A DNA stretch of 64,000 bases from Rhodococcus sp. SBT000017 (GCF_003688915.1 NZ_REFU01000001.1:1798001-1862000), one strand, 5' to 3'; shown: positions 56,301 through 62,684, counted from the stretch's first letter. The notes: generated by a model not told the origin, from the sequence alone. Numbers and translations are program-made.

Positions 56301-59300
56301 AGTACGAATACCCGCAGCCCGGCGATCGGCTTACCGACCACCGACGCACTGGTCTCGACGGACGCGGCATCGAGCGCACGGTAGGACACGTGCACGGTCG
56401 TCTCGGTGATGCCGTACATGTTGACGAGCTGGGGCGCACTGTGCCCGTGCCGTTCGAACCAGCCGGTCAGCCGTCGTTGTTCGAGGGCTTCACCGCCGAA
56501 GATCACGTACCGCAGCACCAATTCGCCGTGCGCGGTCGCCGTCGTGCGATCGGCCTCGGAGAGCTGATAGAACGCCGACGGCGTCTGGTTCAGCACCGTG
56601 ACCTGCTCGTCGACGAGCAGTCGGTGGAATGCCTCCGGCGACCGTGAGGTGAAGTAGTCGACGACGACCAACGTGCCGCCGTACAGCAACGGGCCCCACA
56701 GCTCCCACACCGAGAAGTCGAACGCGTAGGAGTGGAACATCGTCCAGACGTCGTCGGCACCGAAGCCGTAGACCGAATCGGTGTTGTCGAGCAGCCGAAC
56801 GACGTTGCGATGCGGAACCATCACGCCCTTGGGACGGCCCGTCGAACCCGAGGTGTAGATGACGTAGGCGACGTTGTCGGGCCGCAGCGGAGCAGTCCGA
56901 TCCTCGTCGGTGACGGGATCGTCGGACACCGAGGACAGATCGACGGTGTCGATATCGAGCAGCGCTGCGCCGGTACGTGATTCGACGTCGGACGGCAGTT
57001 CGACTCGGTCCGAGCCGGACAACAGAACGGTGGTGGGGCGAGCATCGTCGAGCATGTACTCGACCCGGTCGAGTGGGTAGCTCGGGTCGACGGGGAGGTA
57101 TCCACCGCCGGCCTTGATCACCGCGACGAGCGCGACGACCAGTTCCGCCGACCGAGGAAGTGCTACGGCGACCAGGCTTTCGGGGCCGACGCCGTGCGAG
57201 ACGAGAACGCGCGCAAGGCGATTGGACTGCGCATCGAACTCCGCATAGGTCATCGACGAGCCACCGAATCGCACCGCGACGGCGTCCGGGTGATTCGCGG
57301 CTGCTGCATCGAGCAGATCCACCAGGGTCAGCTCTCGTGAGACGTCGTCTCCCGAGACGTTCCACTGCGACACCACGGCACGGTGCTCCGCGGCGTCGAC
57401 GATCGTGACGTCACCGACCGGCACTGTCGCGTCCGTGGTGACCGCGTCCAGAATCGCCAGGAAGCGACGCGCGAAGCTCTCGACGAGATCTTCGTCGAAC
57501 AGATCCGTTGCGTACTCGAACACCGCATCGATACCCGCGGGCGCTCCGTCGTCGAGGTGCTCGGTCAGCCACAGCTGTATGTCGAATTTGGCGATGGGAA
57601 CATCGAATTCGGCGGCTTCCGCGCGCAGACTGCCGACGGTGAGTTCACGAGACATCGCCGATTCGAGTGAGATCGCGACCTGGAACAGCGGGTGCCGAGA
57701 CGTCGAGCGGACCGGGTTCAGCACCTCGACGAGGCGCTCGAACGGCACGTCTGCATGCGCGAACGCGGACAGATCCGTGTCACGTACGCGCGAGAGCAGA
57801 TCCTCGAACGTCAACGCCGGGTCGACCTCGGTGCGCAGCACGAGCGTGTTGACGAACATGCCGACCAGGTCGTCCAGCGCGGGTTCTCCCCGACCGGCCA
57901 CGGGCGCACCGATAGCGATGTCGGTGGTACCACTGAGCCGGGCGAGCAGCAGCGCGTACGCCGATTGCATGACCATGAACAGCGAGGCGTTGTTCGCTCG
58001 GGCCAGGTTCGCCAGCGAGGCATGCAGATGCGCCGGAACGTCCACCCGGAGTTTGCTGCCCGCATTCGAGGACACGGCGGGCCGTGGCCTGCTCGACGGC
58101 AGCGCCAGTTGATCGGGCAGATCTTCGAGAGTCGCGCTCCAGTAGGCGATTTCGCGAGACGCCAGAGACAGCGGATCGGTCTCGGGACCGAGCACCGCTC
58201 GCTGCCACAACGCGTAGTCGGCGTACTGGACCTCGAGAGGGGTCCACTCGGGTGCGCGCCCCTTGACGCGGCTCGAGTACGCCACCAGCACGTCCCGCGC
58301 CAGTGGGCCGAACGACGCACCGTCGGCGGCGATGTGGTGGAGCACCATCGCGAGTTCGTGTTCGGTCGGTGAGATCTCGAAGAGTGCGATGCGGAACGGT
58401 GTATCGACCGTGACGTCGAATCCCTTGGCGACCAGTTCGTGCAGCCGGCCACCCAGTTCGTCGCGTTCGATGCGGACCGGCAGGATCGTCGCCGGTGTCC
58501 GTGCGGCCGTGAGTACGACCTGTTCCGGTGAGCCGTCCACTTCGGGGTAGACGGCGCGCAGCGTTTCGTGTCGATCGACAACGTCGGCGAATGCGGCAGA
58601 CAGCGCCACCACGTCCAGCGGGCCGGTCAGACGAACGGAGAACGGCAGGTTGTACGCCGCGGTGGTCGGGTCGAAGCGGTTGAGGAACCACATCCGCTGT
58701 TGCGCAGGTGAGAGCGGAATACGCTCGGGGCGTTCCCGCGACTCCAGAACCGGGGTGTCCGCCCCGAGCCGGGCCGCCGATTCGGCCCTGGCCGCGAGTG
58801 CGCCGACCGTGGGAGCCTCGAACAGCTCACGGACACCGAGGCGCACACCGAGAGCGCTGCCGACTCGTGTCACCAACTGCGTGGCGATCAGAGAGTTGCC
58901 ACCGAGCTCGAAGAAGTCCTCGTCCAGACCGACCTTGGAAGCTCCGAGCAGATCCTCGTAGATGCCCGCGACGACGTACTCCGCGCGGCTCTGCGGGGCC
59001 CGGTACTTCTTCGCACTGCTGAACACCGGTTCCGGCAACGCTTTTCGGTCGAGCTTGCCGCTGGTGTTCAGCGGCAGGGCGTCGAGGACGACGACTGCTG
59101 CAGGCACCATGTACGACGGTAGGGCGTGACCGGCGAACTCGATCGCCGCGGCCGACTCGATGGATCGTCCGGGAGCGGCGACCACATACGCCACCAACTG
59201 ATCACCGGTGACCGTCTGGACCACCAACACCACTGCCTGCGAGATGGATTCGTTGGCGAGCAGAACCGTTTCGATCTCACCGAGCTCGATGCGTTGGCCG

Positions 59301-61930
59301 CGGAACTTGACCTGGAAATCGGTTCGTCCGATGTAGTCCAGCACTCCGTCGCTACGCCAGCGCACGAGGTCACCGGTGCGGTACATCCGCTCGCCGTCGG
59401 TGCCGAAGGGGTTGGCGACGAAGCGATCCGAGCTCAGATCCGGTCGGCCCACGTAGCCGCGCGCCAACTGGACTCCGGCGAGGTACAGCTCGCCCGATTC
59501 GCCGATCGGGGTGGGTCGCAGCCGACCGTCGAGAACGAAGGCCCTGGTGTTCCACTCGGGGACACCGATCGGAACGGTGCGGGTGTCCTCCGGTCCGCTG
59601 GGGTGATAGGTGACCGAGACCGCGGCCTCGGTGGGGCCGTAGAGATTGTGCAGCCCCGCCGAGCACAGCGCGCGGAACGACGCTGCCGTCTCGACCGGCA
59701 GGGCCTCACCGATGACGAACACGTGGCGCAGCGAACTGCAGGTGCCCATCGGCGCGTTGGCCACGAACACCGTCAGCATCGACGGCACGAAATCGGTGAT
59801 CGTGACCCGATGTTCGGCGATCTTGTTGGCCACGTAGACCGAGTCTCGATGCCCGTCGGGGGTGGCGAGCACCATCGTCGCGCCGACGCGCAGCGGCAGG
59901 AAGAATCCCCAGAGCGAGACGTCGAAGGTGGTGGCCGTCTTCTGCAGATAGACGTCGGAGCCGTCCATCGGATACTCCGAGAGCATCCACTCCATCTGGT
60001 TGTGGATCGCCGCGTGTTCGACCGCGACGCCCTTGGGCCGTCCGGTGGAACCGGAGGTGTAGATCACGTACGCAGTATTCGAAAGTCGTAGTGGCGCAGT
60101 GCGTTCGACATCCCGAACGGGTGCCGTGGACCTCGCGGCACAGTCGACGAGATCGACCGCAACCGTCTCGGTTCCCTCGGGCAGCGCCACGTCGTCGCGG
60201 GAAGAGATCAGCACGCACCGCGGCTGTGCCGAGTCCAGAATGTAGGCCGTGCGATCCGCGGGGTGGTCGGGGTCGATCGGCACCCAGGCACCGCCTGCCG
60301 CGACGATCGCGTACATGCCGACGACGAGGTCGAAAGAACGGCGAATCGACAGTCCGACGAGCGTCTCGGGACCCACACCCATGTCGATCAGGTGGCGAGC
60401 GAGGCCGTTCACGCGCGCCGAGAGGTCACCGTAGGTCAGCGCCTCACCCTCGTACACCAGGGCTGTTGCGTTCGGATTCGCGGCCGCGGCTGCCTCGAAT
60501 GCAGAGAGCAGAGTCCGTGGTTCGGTCTCGTGCTCGGTGTCGTTCCACCGGTCCACGACCTGCTCGCGTTCGAGACCGTTCGTCAGTGCCAGATCCCATA
60601 CCGCGTCCTTCGGTCCCGACGCCACGAAGCGGGCGAAGAAGTCGACGAAGCGTTCGTGGTTCCGGCCGGCTTGTTCCGGTCCGTACAGATTGGGGTTGGA
60701 CTCGAAGTCGATGTGCGTGGTGGACCCGGCGACGCTGGTGTAGAGATTGAGCCCGAAATCCTCGATGAGGCCGGTCGAGAGGATGTTGATGCCGCCGACC
60801 ATCGAACCGAGGCGCACCTCGCCGAAGAACAGCATGATGTTGACCCAGGGGCCGAAGAACGAGGCCTGACCGCTGGCCGCTCCGGCATCGCGCCGAATGT
60901 CCTCGTGCCGGTATCGCTGGTGACGCAGGGCCCCGGAGACCTCGGCGTTGACGCGCGCGAGCAGCGTCTCGACGGTGGTGTCACCCGACACGTCCAGCCG
61001 GAGGGGAACGACGTTGGAGACCATGCCGCCGGAGCGGCGCAACACTGCAGTGGTGCGCGCGGTGACCGGGAGCGAGAGCACGACGTCCTCGCGTCCGGTC
61101 ATCTGCGCGAGGTAGGCGGCGAAGCCGGCGATGACGATGGTCGCCATCGTCGTGTCGGTCTCGACACGCAGGGCTTCGAGGCTGTCCATCGTCTCGCTGG
61201 ACAGAGCTGTGCTGTCGATCAGACTCGTCGCTGCGGGAGCAGCCGTGTGACCGGCGAGGGTGGTGACTCCGTCGATCCCGTCGATCCGCGATGCCCAGTA
61301 CTCGCGGTCGGCCTCGAAACGGGTCGAGTCGCGGTAGGCCACGTCGATGTCGTAGACCTTGGTCAGGTCCGACGCCAGGTTCTTGCTCGGTTCGGTGCCC
61401 TCGACCGCCGCGGTGTACAGCTCCGCCGCACGGTTCATGAACGTGACGGCACCGAATCCGTCGAGCACCACGTGATGCACGCGCTCGTACCAGAACCAGA
61501 CGTCGTCCTCGAGGCGCAGGACGGTCGCGGCGATCAGTCGGTCGCGGAGGATGTCGATCGGCGCGCTGTAGTCGCCGTGCATCCACGCAAGGGCCGCTGC
61601 CCGCGGATCGGCCTCGCCGCGTAGGTCCAGGTAGTTCAGAGAGTCGTCGAGGGTGGGATCGACGATCTGCCGCGGCTCGGCGTCGATCTCGACGATGCGC
61701 ACGAATCCGGACTGCAGCTCGAGTGCCGCCTGTGAGGATGCGCGACGGAGGAGCTCCACGTCGAGCTCGCCGTGCAGCTCGATGTATTGGGCGATGTTCG
61801 CGGGTACCGAGGGGTCCACATGCTGCGCGAACCACATTCCCAATTGGGCCGGTGACAGTGGGAACGACGAATGCTCAGGACTGCCGACTCCGTCGTCGTG
61901 TCCAGCACCTTCCACACCTAGCGGGTCCAA
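41045..61930 (-). CDS. NRPS1: starter C, modules 1-6, C7 and A-like tail
   Basis: A 6961-residue first subunit. Order: a divergent starter-type C domain (SPAQLGMWFAQHV, HHVVLDGFG), A1-T1, five C-A-T modules (2-6), C7, and a tail of about 98 residues resembling the start of an A domain. All A domains have the YTSGSTG/FTSGSTG and GKLDR cores, and every carrier site is GGNSL. The start is the TTG at 61930, with AGAGG six bases upstream. Because a C domain comes first, the first amino acid is probably N-acylated by a fatty or aryl acyl donor supplied from outside the window. A 267-bp gap with a hairpin and an inverted repeat separates it from the gene upstream. No MbtH-like gene is seen, though A domains of this kind often need one. 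Confidence 0.95.
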   Translation of the reverse strand: MDPLGVEGAGHDDGVGSPEHSSFPLSPAQLGMWFAQHVDPSVPANIAQYIELHGELDVELLRRASSQAALELQSGFVRIVEIDAEPRQIVDPTLDDSLNYLDLRGEADPRAAALAWMHGDYSAPIDILRDRLIAATVLRLEDDVWFWYERVHHVVLDGFGAVTFMNRAAELYTAAVEGTEPSKNLASDLTKVYDIDVAYRDSTRFEADREYWASRIDGIDGVTTLAGHTAAPAATSLIDSTALSSETMDSLEALRVETDTTMATIVIAGFAAYLAQMTGREDVVLSLPVTARTTAVLRRSGGMVSNVVPLRLDVSGDTTVETLLARVNAEVSGALRHQRYRHEDIRRDAGAASGQASFFGPWVNIMLFFGEVRLGSMVGGINILSTGLIEDFGLNLYTSVAGSTTHIDFESNPNLYGPEQAGRNHERFVDFFARFVASGPKDAVWDLALTNGLEREQVVDRWNDTEHETEPRTLLSAFEAAAAANPNATALVYEGEALTYGDLSARVNGLARHLIDMGVGPETLVGLSIRRSFDLVVGMYAIVAAGGAWVPIDPDHPADRTAYILDSAQPRCVLISSRDDVALPEGTETVAVDLVDCAARSTAPVRDVERTAPLRLSNTAYVIYTSGSTGRPKGVAVEHAAIHNQMEWMLSEYPMDGSDVYLQKTATTFDVSLWGFFLPLRVGATMVLATPDGHRDSVYVANKIAEHRVTITDFVPSMLTVFVANAPMGTCSSLRHVFVIGEALPVETAASFRALCSAGLHNLYGPTEAAVSVTYHPSGPEDTRTVPIGVPEWNTRAFVLDGRLRPTPIGESGELYLAGVQLARGYVGRPDLSSDRFVANPFGTDGERMYRTGDLVRWRSDGVLDYIGRTDFQVKFRGQRIELGEIETVLLANESISQAVVLVVQTVTGDQLVAYVVAAPGRSIESAAAIEFAGHALPSYMVPAAVVVLDALPLNTSGKLDRKALPEPVFSSAKKYRAPQSRAEYVVAGIYEDLLGASKVGLDEDFFELGGNSLIATQLVTRVGSALGVRLGVRELFEAPTVGALAARAESAARLGADTPVLESRERPERIPLSPAQQRMWFLNRFDPTTAAYNLPFSVRLTGPLDVVALSAAFADVVDRHETLRAVYPEVDGSPEQVVLTAARTPATILPVRIERDELGGRLHELVAKGFDVTVDTPFRIALFEISPTEHELAMVLHHIAADGASFGPLARDVLVAYSSRVKGRAPEWTPLEVQYADYALWQRAVLGPETDPLSLASREIAYWSATLEDLPDQLALPSSRPRPAVSSNAGSKLRVDVPAHLHASLANLARANNASLFMVMQSAYALLLARLSGTTDIAIGAPVAGRGEPALDDLVGMFVNTLVLRTEVDPALTFEDLLSRVRDTDLSAFAHADVPFERLVEVLNPVRSTSRHPLFQVAISLESAMSRELTVGSLRAEAAEFDVPIAKFDIQLWLTEHLDDGAPAGIDAVFEYATDLFDEDLVESFARRFLAILDAVTTDATVPVGDVTIVDAAEHRAVVSQWNVSGDDVSRELTLVDLLDAAAANHPDAVAVRFGGSSMTYAEFDAQSNRLARVLVSHGVGPESLVAVALPRSAELVVALVAVIKAGGGYLPVDPSYPLDRVEYMLDDARPTTVLLSGSDRVELPSDVESRTGAALLDIDTVDLSSVSDDPVTDEDRTAPLRPDNVAYVIYTSGSTGRPKGVMVPHRNVVRLLDNTDSVYGFGADDVWTMFHSYAFDFSVWELWGPLLYGGTLVVVDYFTSRSPEAFHRLLVDEQVTVLNQTPSAFYQLSEADRTTATAHGELVLRYVIFGGEALEQRRLTGWFERHGHSAPQLVNMYGITETTVHVSYRALDAASVETSASVVGKPIAGLRVFVLDTRLHPVPVGVPGEMYVAGGQLARGYLGRRELTSVRFVANPFASGADEGSLLYRTGDLAQWNAAGELEYLGRSDDQVKVRGFRIELGEVEAAVSAQPTVTQAAVVVREDSPGAARLVAYVVSAAVEGRPIVDIEDIRTGIAEVLPEYMVPSAFVVLDAIPLTVNGKLDRRALPAPVFEVREFRAPTTPIEEIVADVFADVLGVERVGLDDDFFELGGNSLIATQVVSRLGVALDATVPVRMLFEASTVALLAVRVEQAAGEGGRVALVATVRPERIPLSLAQQRMWFLNRFDADSTAYNIPFALRLTGELDVAALQVAIMDVIDRHESLRTVYPDTAAGPQQTILDAAQTVPNLMPVPTSATDIQRQVFTLASTTFDVTVNVPIQARLFEIGPREHVIAMVVHHISADGWSMGPLARDLMIAYASRTAWENPAWMPLEVQYADYSLWQRSVLGSEDDPQSLISGQVDYWADMLAGLPDQLDLPTDRPRPNRQSYQGSSIRFEVPAEVHRGLSSLAHTHNASLFMVVHAALAVLLARLSGIEDIAIGTPVAGRGDAALDDVVGMFVNTLVLRTDIESGRTFSEQIGRAREVALGAFGHADLPFERLVEVLNPSRSQARHPLFQVMLSFENLTRTHVDLPGLSVDSVALDAEVAKFDLQLTVTESIGVDGRGQGMAAELTYATDLFDAATVRGFAERFVRMLTAVVADPSLSVGDIDLLDDGERERVVTAWNRTEHDVPKQVTLVDLFDRQVDRTPDAPALVFEGERLTYAEFAARANRLARHLVSTGVGPDTLVGLAIGRSLDLFVGMYAIVKAGAGYVPIDPTQPADRNEYIVATAAPVRVLSTTRDHVEFAGVATIDIDTLDVSDLSSTPLTDADRAAPLRPSNIAYVIFTSGSTGRPKGVGVSHEAIVNRLLWMQHEYQLNADDVVLQKTPSTFDVSVWEFFWALQNGASVAIAVPDGHRDAMYLLDVIAREHVSVVHFVPSMMSVFVPEVERRRASGATLRLVFASGEALAPTTARALRRAVKGVELHNLYGPTEAAVDVTYHAVTDEDSDVMPIGAPVWNTAVYVLDSRLNPTPVGVAGELYLAGTQLARGYVSRPDLTADRFVAHPFATGGQRLYRTGDVVRWNRDGELEYVGRSDFQVKLRGLRIELGEIESALLAQRSISQAVVVVRNDQLVGYVVPSGASVETGAVLGALRSRLAEYMVPSTLIVLEEFPLGASGKLDRKALPDPAFEVTEYREPTNDIERTVAEVFAQVLGVERVGLDDDFFELGGNSLIATQLVSRLGVAMDTRIAVRELFDTSTVADLAARLGTLVATGSRPPLVPQQRPQHIPLSLAQQRMWFLNKFDVESAANNIPIAVRLSGLLDRRAMQIAVADVVARQESLRTVFPETDGTAHQVIVDAATATPDLTPVDIAAHEVADALRELATTGFDLSKDLPFRTRLFEVSPTEHLLVFVVHHIAADGFSLGPLTRDVMNAYAARSLNQEPFWSPLPVDYADYSLWQREVLGSEDDPQSVVSQQIDYWTATLAGLPDQLDVPSDRPRPVVASNRGALVRFSIDEDLHRALIDAARAENASLFMVVHTSLAVLLSRLSGEADIAIGTPVAGRGEAALDDLIGMFVNTLVLRTEIDTSRRFDQVLADTRETDLSALAHVDVPFERLVEILNPARSTARHPLVQVVLAFQNLGQKDLELPGLSVSGVDFETLVALFDLQFTFVESIGPSGAPQGMTVDVTYATDLFDEATVVTLGDRLITVLEAVADNLSTVVGDIELLEPVERSRVLVEWNDTAHELDRAQTLASLAGQVDSTSAALVFEGDTLGYGEFQERVSRLARFLIARGVGPESAVGIAARRSVELLVGIHAIIAAGGAYVPIDPDQPTERIAHILGTAEPVCVLTTSRDAVEADGYEVLDIDTLDLSGFSDAPITDADRISALAPSNTAYVIFTSGSTGQPKGVAVSHEAIVNRLLWMQSEYELSPDDVVLQKTPVTFDVSVWELFWPLQIGATLVIAKPDGHRDPQYLLETIEAQSVTTAHFVPSLLEVFVSVVAAAPSPAAGSLRTLFASGEALPAEVGDRLRRVLPGVALHNLYGPTEAAVDVTYHAVTEADVDLVPIGVPVWNTRTYVLDARLSPVAPGVAGELYLAGVQLARGYLGRTDLTADRFLPDPFGEPGSRMYRTGDLVRWRAASSGSGRLEYLGRTDFQVKLRGLRIELGEIETVLRKHPSVESAVVLVRQTVAAGDQLVAYVVPTVGGTVDVAELTEFASRSLASYMVPAATVVLDALPLTPNGKLDRRALPEPNIEQRVFRAPTTTSETVVAEVFRDVLGIDVVGVDDEFFALGGNSLVATRVASRIGAALDTTVTVRTIFEASTVSALAARLDELSGSGRRIPLVRTDLPDLVPLSLAQRRMWFLNRFDPESATENLPVAIELSGGLDIPALRAAVADVIERHESLRTVYPEVDGVASQVIVPAERVVPDLVPAATTTAELPSVLAALAMGGFDVTAEPPLRAALFELGSDHHVLAFVTHHIAADGFSIGPMTRDLMVAYAARSAGTEPGWAPLAVRYVDYTLWQQAVLGSEDDPSSPVSNQIRHWTRALASLPDEVTFPGDRVRPDRSSYRGGNITLALDAATHGRLGDVARANQSSLFMVLHSSLAVLLARLSGETDIAIGTPVAGRGEAALDDVIGMFVNTLVLRTDIDHGSAFTELLARARETDLSAFAHAEVPFERLVEVLDPPRSAARHPLVQVMLTVQNMEQTELELPGLSVRGVDLDVETAKFDVQFTFTENHVDGGMTVDVTFARDLFDDSTARVIGERLIRVLESVASNPGQRIGDVPVMDEAERGRVLALAQDAPAVADSLDTIVDLFAARVAEDPDAPAVVFEGASRSYREIDESSTALARILAGQGVGPESLVAVVLPRTADLVVALLAVLKAGGAYVPIDPSYPADRIEFVLTDSRPVAVLTWTGVDVELPAALPRIDIDTASMPGDVSVADPIPATAAATAYVIYTSGSTGKPKGVLVPHRNVARLLANTERHFDFGRGDVWTLFHSFAFDFSVWELWGPLTTGGSVVVVDYFTSRSPEALRELLVREHVTVLNQTPSAFYQLDQVDRTAGSTGDYSLRYIVFGGEALELRRLAGWFDRHGDESPQLVNMYGITETTVHVSHRVVDAQSAAQASGSLVGRAISGLSVYVLDSRLSLVPAGVPGEMYVSGGQVARGYLGRPGLSATRFVADPFAGDGSVLYRTGDVARWSTDGELEFVGRADEQVKIRGFRIELGEVESAVASAPAVGQAAVIVREDTPGAARLVAYVVPAAESTVDIDVVRAAIGEHLPEYMVPSAFVVLDAIPLTGNGKLDRRALPEPAARTREFRPPTTPVEEMVADVFAEVLGVERVGLDDDFFELGGNSLVATQVVSRLGAAADTTVLVRALFEAPTVAALAARVEQGSGAGARPALVASTRPSRVPLSLAQQRMWFLNRFDSESTAYNIPFALRLSGRLDVDALQRAVSDVIERHETLRSVYPDSPEGPHQVIVPMSQVPTTLEVIDTDAESVTARVLELLSATFDVTTQVPLKTALFRVSNTEFVLGMVIHHISADGLSVMPLSTDVMTAYAARTRGSDPAWAPLPVQYADYALWQRQVLGSEEDSESIAAQQIRYWESALAELPEQIELPLDRPRPAEQTFRGSRVDFRIDAAAHARLTELARARNATVFMAVHAAFAVLLSRMSGSSDIVVGTPIAGRGEAEIENLVGMFVNTLVLRLDVAGGASFEDLLDAARETDLQAFANSDIPFERLVEVVNPTRSTARHPLFQVGFSFQNFARREFELDGLDISALDTETGTSQFDLHLIVSDASSGDEASGGADALLTYATDLFDERTARSLVARFEAVLDAVTAAPATPIGDLDLFLDGELPAIVEEWNDTDRDFDSEGGTTLADLFAGSAARNGDAVALVHDHGTLTYGEFSERVSRLARHLIGLGVGPEVPVGLAIRRSVDLLVGMYAVSVAGGAYVPIDPDQPAERNALVLETAAPLCVLTSGAVGPEISSAATVVDLAQLDLEGYSSAPVETSERCGELSADTTAYVIFTSGSTGRPKGVAVSHGAVVNQLNWLRAEYRLDETDASLLKTAATFDLSVWEFWSQLTSGGRLVIANPEGHRDPDYLLTLIRRHAVTTLHLVPSMLSMLGTVAAGELSPDLRRVLAIGEALPAAVAQDFRRHNGSAELFNLYGPTEAAVSVTSHPVTDADTVTVPIGVPEANTAVFVLDSRLHPVPAGVTGELYLAGAQLARGYFGRADLTAERFVANPFDANGTRMYRTGDLVRWRVPVVDGAPGAARLEYIERADFQVKIRGFRIELGEIEAALRTQATVADTAVVVHTGESMGDQLVAYVVGTSGAVLDVASVEAELARAVPSYMVPAAFVVLDALPLNANGKLDRRALPAPQFEVAEFRAPVTPVEEIVAATVAELLGLDRAGLDDDFFALGGNSLVATQLVSRLGQALDAQIPVRAVFAASTVAGLAAHIAPLVGGGARRELTVRERPDLLPLSIAQERMWTINRIDPGSSAYNIPVAVRLTGALDVDSLRGAFDDVLGRHEILRTAYPDSVDGPVQQIVSVAEVGVDLTPERVEPDAVISRLTETLGAGFDVTKSVPVRAALLQVADNENVLAVVAHHIAADGFSMGPLIRDVMVAYTARVAGEMPAWTPLPVQYADFALWQRDVLGSENDPESPLAKQLAYWTTELAGAPEQLALPLDRPRPPRPTMQGASYEFSFGTDIASAIEKIAREHSATTFMVVHSAFAVLLSRLSNSSDISIGTPTAGRGEQQLDELVGMFVNTLVLRTRLDQSGTFVDLLQQAKDKDLAAFGHADVPFERLVDALGRARSSAYTPLFQAMLTFQNHVTGSFELPGLHVQALPAGDDQAKFDLQLTAVEKFDDTGALRDIEATFTYATAILEESSIATFADQLLRILNAVVSDPDVVLRSIDILSEEEKAEFAPRTKPKTVDDLPDLIARAAAVAPDAVALEHESTTVDFAALHAKLAQMSATMGSAMKPQALVTVTLSALVPGILPALGAEGLNTALASLIERAESVIASS
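41341..42734 (-). other. NRPS C7 domain
   Basis: C domain with LSIAQERMWTINRIDPGSSA and HHIAADGFS. The WTINRI variant replaces the usual WFLNRF. It must condense the hexapeptide on T6 with the residue on T7 of NRPS2, acting across the protein boundary. Confidence 0.9.
42735..45949 (-). other. NRPS module 6 (C-A-T), substrate Y6 unassigned
   Basis: C6 has HHISADGLS. The A pocket is D-L-W-H-L-I-L-V-S-K, identical to module 10. The adenylation domain keeps [11 protein letters not shown], and the carrier site is [14 protein letters not shown]. Confidence 0.88.
45950..49139 (-). other. NRPS module 5 (C-A-T), predicted Thr
   Basis: The A pocket is D-F-W-N-V-G-M-V-H-K, one conservative change from the classic threonine code. 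MYGITETTVH and VDYFTSRSPEA are typical of threonine A domains. C5 has HHIAADGFS. Confidence 0.92.
49140..52329 (-). other. NRPS module 4 (C-A-T), predicted Ser
   Basis: The A pocket is D-V-W-H-F-S-L-V-D-K (serine). C4 starts [14 protein letters not shown] and has HHIAADGFS. The carrier site is [14 protein letters not shown]. Confidence 0.92.
52330..55509 (-). other. NRPS module 3 (C-A-T), predicted Ser
   Basis: The A pocket is D-V-W-H-F-S-L-V-D-K (serine). C3 has [10 protein letters not shown]3 is nearly the same protein as A8 of NRPS2 (shared stretches such as [20 protein letters not shown]), showing duplication within the cluster. Confidence 0.92.
55510..58759 (-). other. NRPS module 2 (C-A-T), predicted Thr
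   Basis: The A pocket is D-F-W-N-I-G-M-V-H-K, exactly the classic threonine code. C2 has HHIAADGAS. The carrier site is [14 protein letters not shown]. Confidence 0.93.
58760..61930 (-). other. NRPS module 1 (starter C-A-T), substrate X1 unassigned
   Basis: The first C domain (about residues 20-455) diverges from the others and resembles the initiating C domains of EntF-like and lipopeptide synthetases. The A1 pocket is D-V-W-D-F-I-L-V-S-K, identical to module 14. The carrier site is [14 protein letters not shown]. Confidence 0.88.
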
Positions 61931-61963
61931 TCGAATCCTCTCTTTCCCACAATCACACGCGCC

Positions 61964-61997
61964 CCCACCGGCTGCCGAAGCGGCAGCGATCGGTGGG
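61964..61997 (-). promoter_or_regulatory. Leader hairpin upstream of NRPS1
   Basis: Two stacked stems, CCCACCG/CGGTGGG and GCTGCCG/CGGCAGC, enclose a 3-base loop with a 3-base bulge. It lies 34 bases before the NRPS1 start. No T run follows, so it is more likely a 5' leader structure than a terminator of the gene upstream. Confidence 0.6.
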
Positions 61998-62071
61998 CAC
62001 CGAACACATCGAGCAAGTTGCTTACTTCGTTCTCTATTTTCTCACCGGAAACAACTCGAAGTTACCTTTCA

Positions 62072-62093
62072 GTACATATCCGCATTTATGTAC
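62072..62093. promoter_or_regulatory. Inverted repeat in the NRPS1 upstream region
   Basis: GTACATA and TATGTAC are perfect 7-bp arms with an 8-bp spacer, in the most AT-rich part of the 267-bp gap before NRPS1. It is a candidate binding site for a dimeric regulator of the NRPS operon. I could not assign a confident -35/-10 pair here. Confidence 0.45.
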
Positions 62094-62197
62094 CGGACCG
62101 TTACATGTCGGAACCGATTCGACCGCAGCGGACGCACTCCGACTCGATTCGGCACCCGGTCAATCTACAGTGCCGACGGCGCGGAGACGGTCGGTCG

Positions 62198-62623
62198 TCA
62201 TGCCGTCATGTCGAAAGCGGCGATCACCCTGTTCGGCGTCACCCGAACGATCAATTCGCCCGGAACACCGTTGCGAGCGCCGAACTCCTCGGCGCGATCG
62301 CGGCCCATGTACCTGGCCCCGATCTCGGTTGCGGTGCGAACCAACTCCTCAGGGTCCTCATCGACCGATGCAATGCCCTGCACCTGGACGAATCCGTACG
62401 GCGGCTCTTCGAGATCGACGGTCAACACGACGCGGGGATCGCGGCGGATCGACTTTCCCTTCGCCGTGTCGGCCCCGGTGTTGAACACGATCGCGTCGCC
62501 CTCGACGACGAACCAGACGGGTGCCACCAGTGGCCTTCCATCGGAGGCGAGGTACCCGAGCTTGCCGGTGCGGGTACCCGCGGACAGAAACTCGCGTACG
62601 CGCGGATCGGTGATCGACGTCAT
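62198..62623 (-). CDS. PPOX-class F420/flavin-dependent enzyme
   Basis: A 141-residue split beta-barrel protein of the pyridoxamine 5'-phosphate oxidase-like group, many of which bind F420 or FMN in actinobacteria. GKLGYLASDGRPLVAPVWFV, then NTGADTAKGKSIRRDPRVVL, then GFVQVQGIASV follow the family order. The ATG at 62623 (MTSITDPRVREFLSAG) is preferred over an upstream open frame to 62656. It lies 61 bases after the amidohydrolase and may share its transcript. The substrate is unknown. Confidence 0.85.
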   Translation of the reverse strand: MTSITDPRVREFLSAGTRTGKLGYLASDGRPLVAPVWFVVEGDAIVFNTGADTAKGKSIRRDPRVVLTVDLEEPPYGFVQVQGIASVDEDPEELVRTATEIGARYMGRDRAEEFGARNGVPGELIVRVTPNRVIAAFDMTA

Positions 62624-62684
62624 CGCAGTGACGCTACGCGGCCGCACCGACAACAACGGATCCGCGGCCTTCGTCCTGGTGCGC

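Noticed and set aside
61964..61997. Terminator for the split-barrel enzyme gene
   Set aside because: The hairpin is strong, but no T run follows and it lies 200 bases beyond the stop and only 34 bases before NRPS1, which fits a leader structure better.
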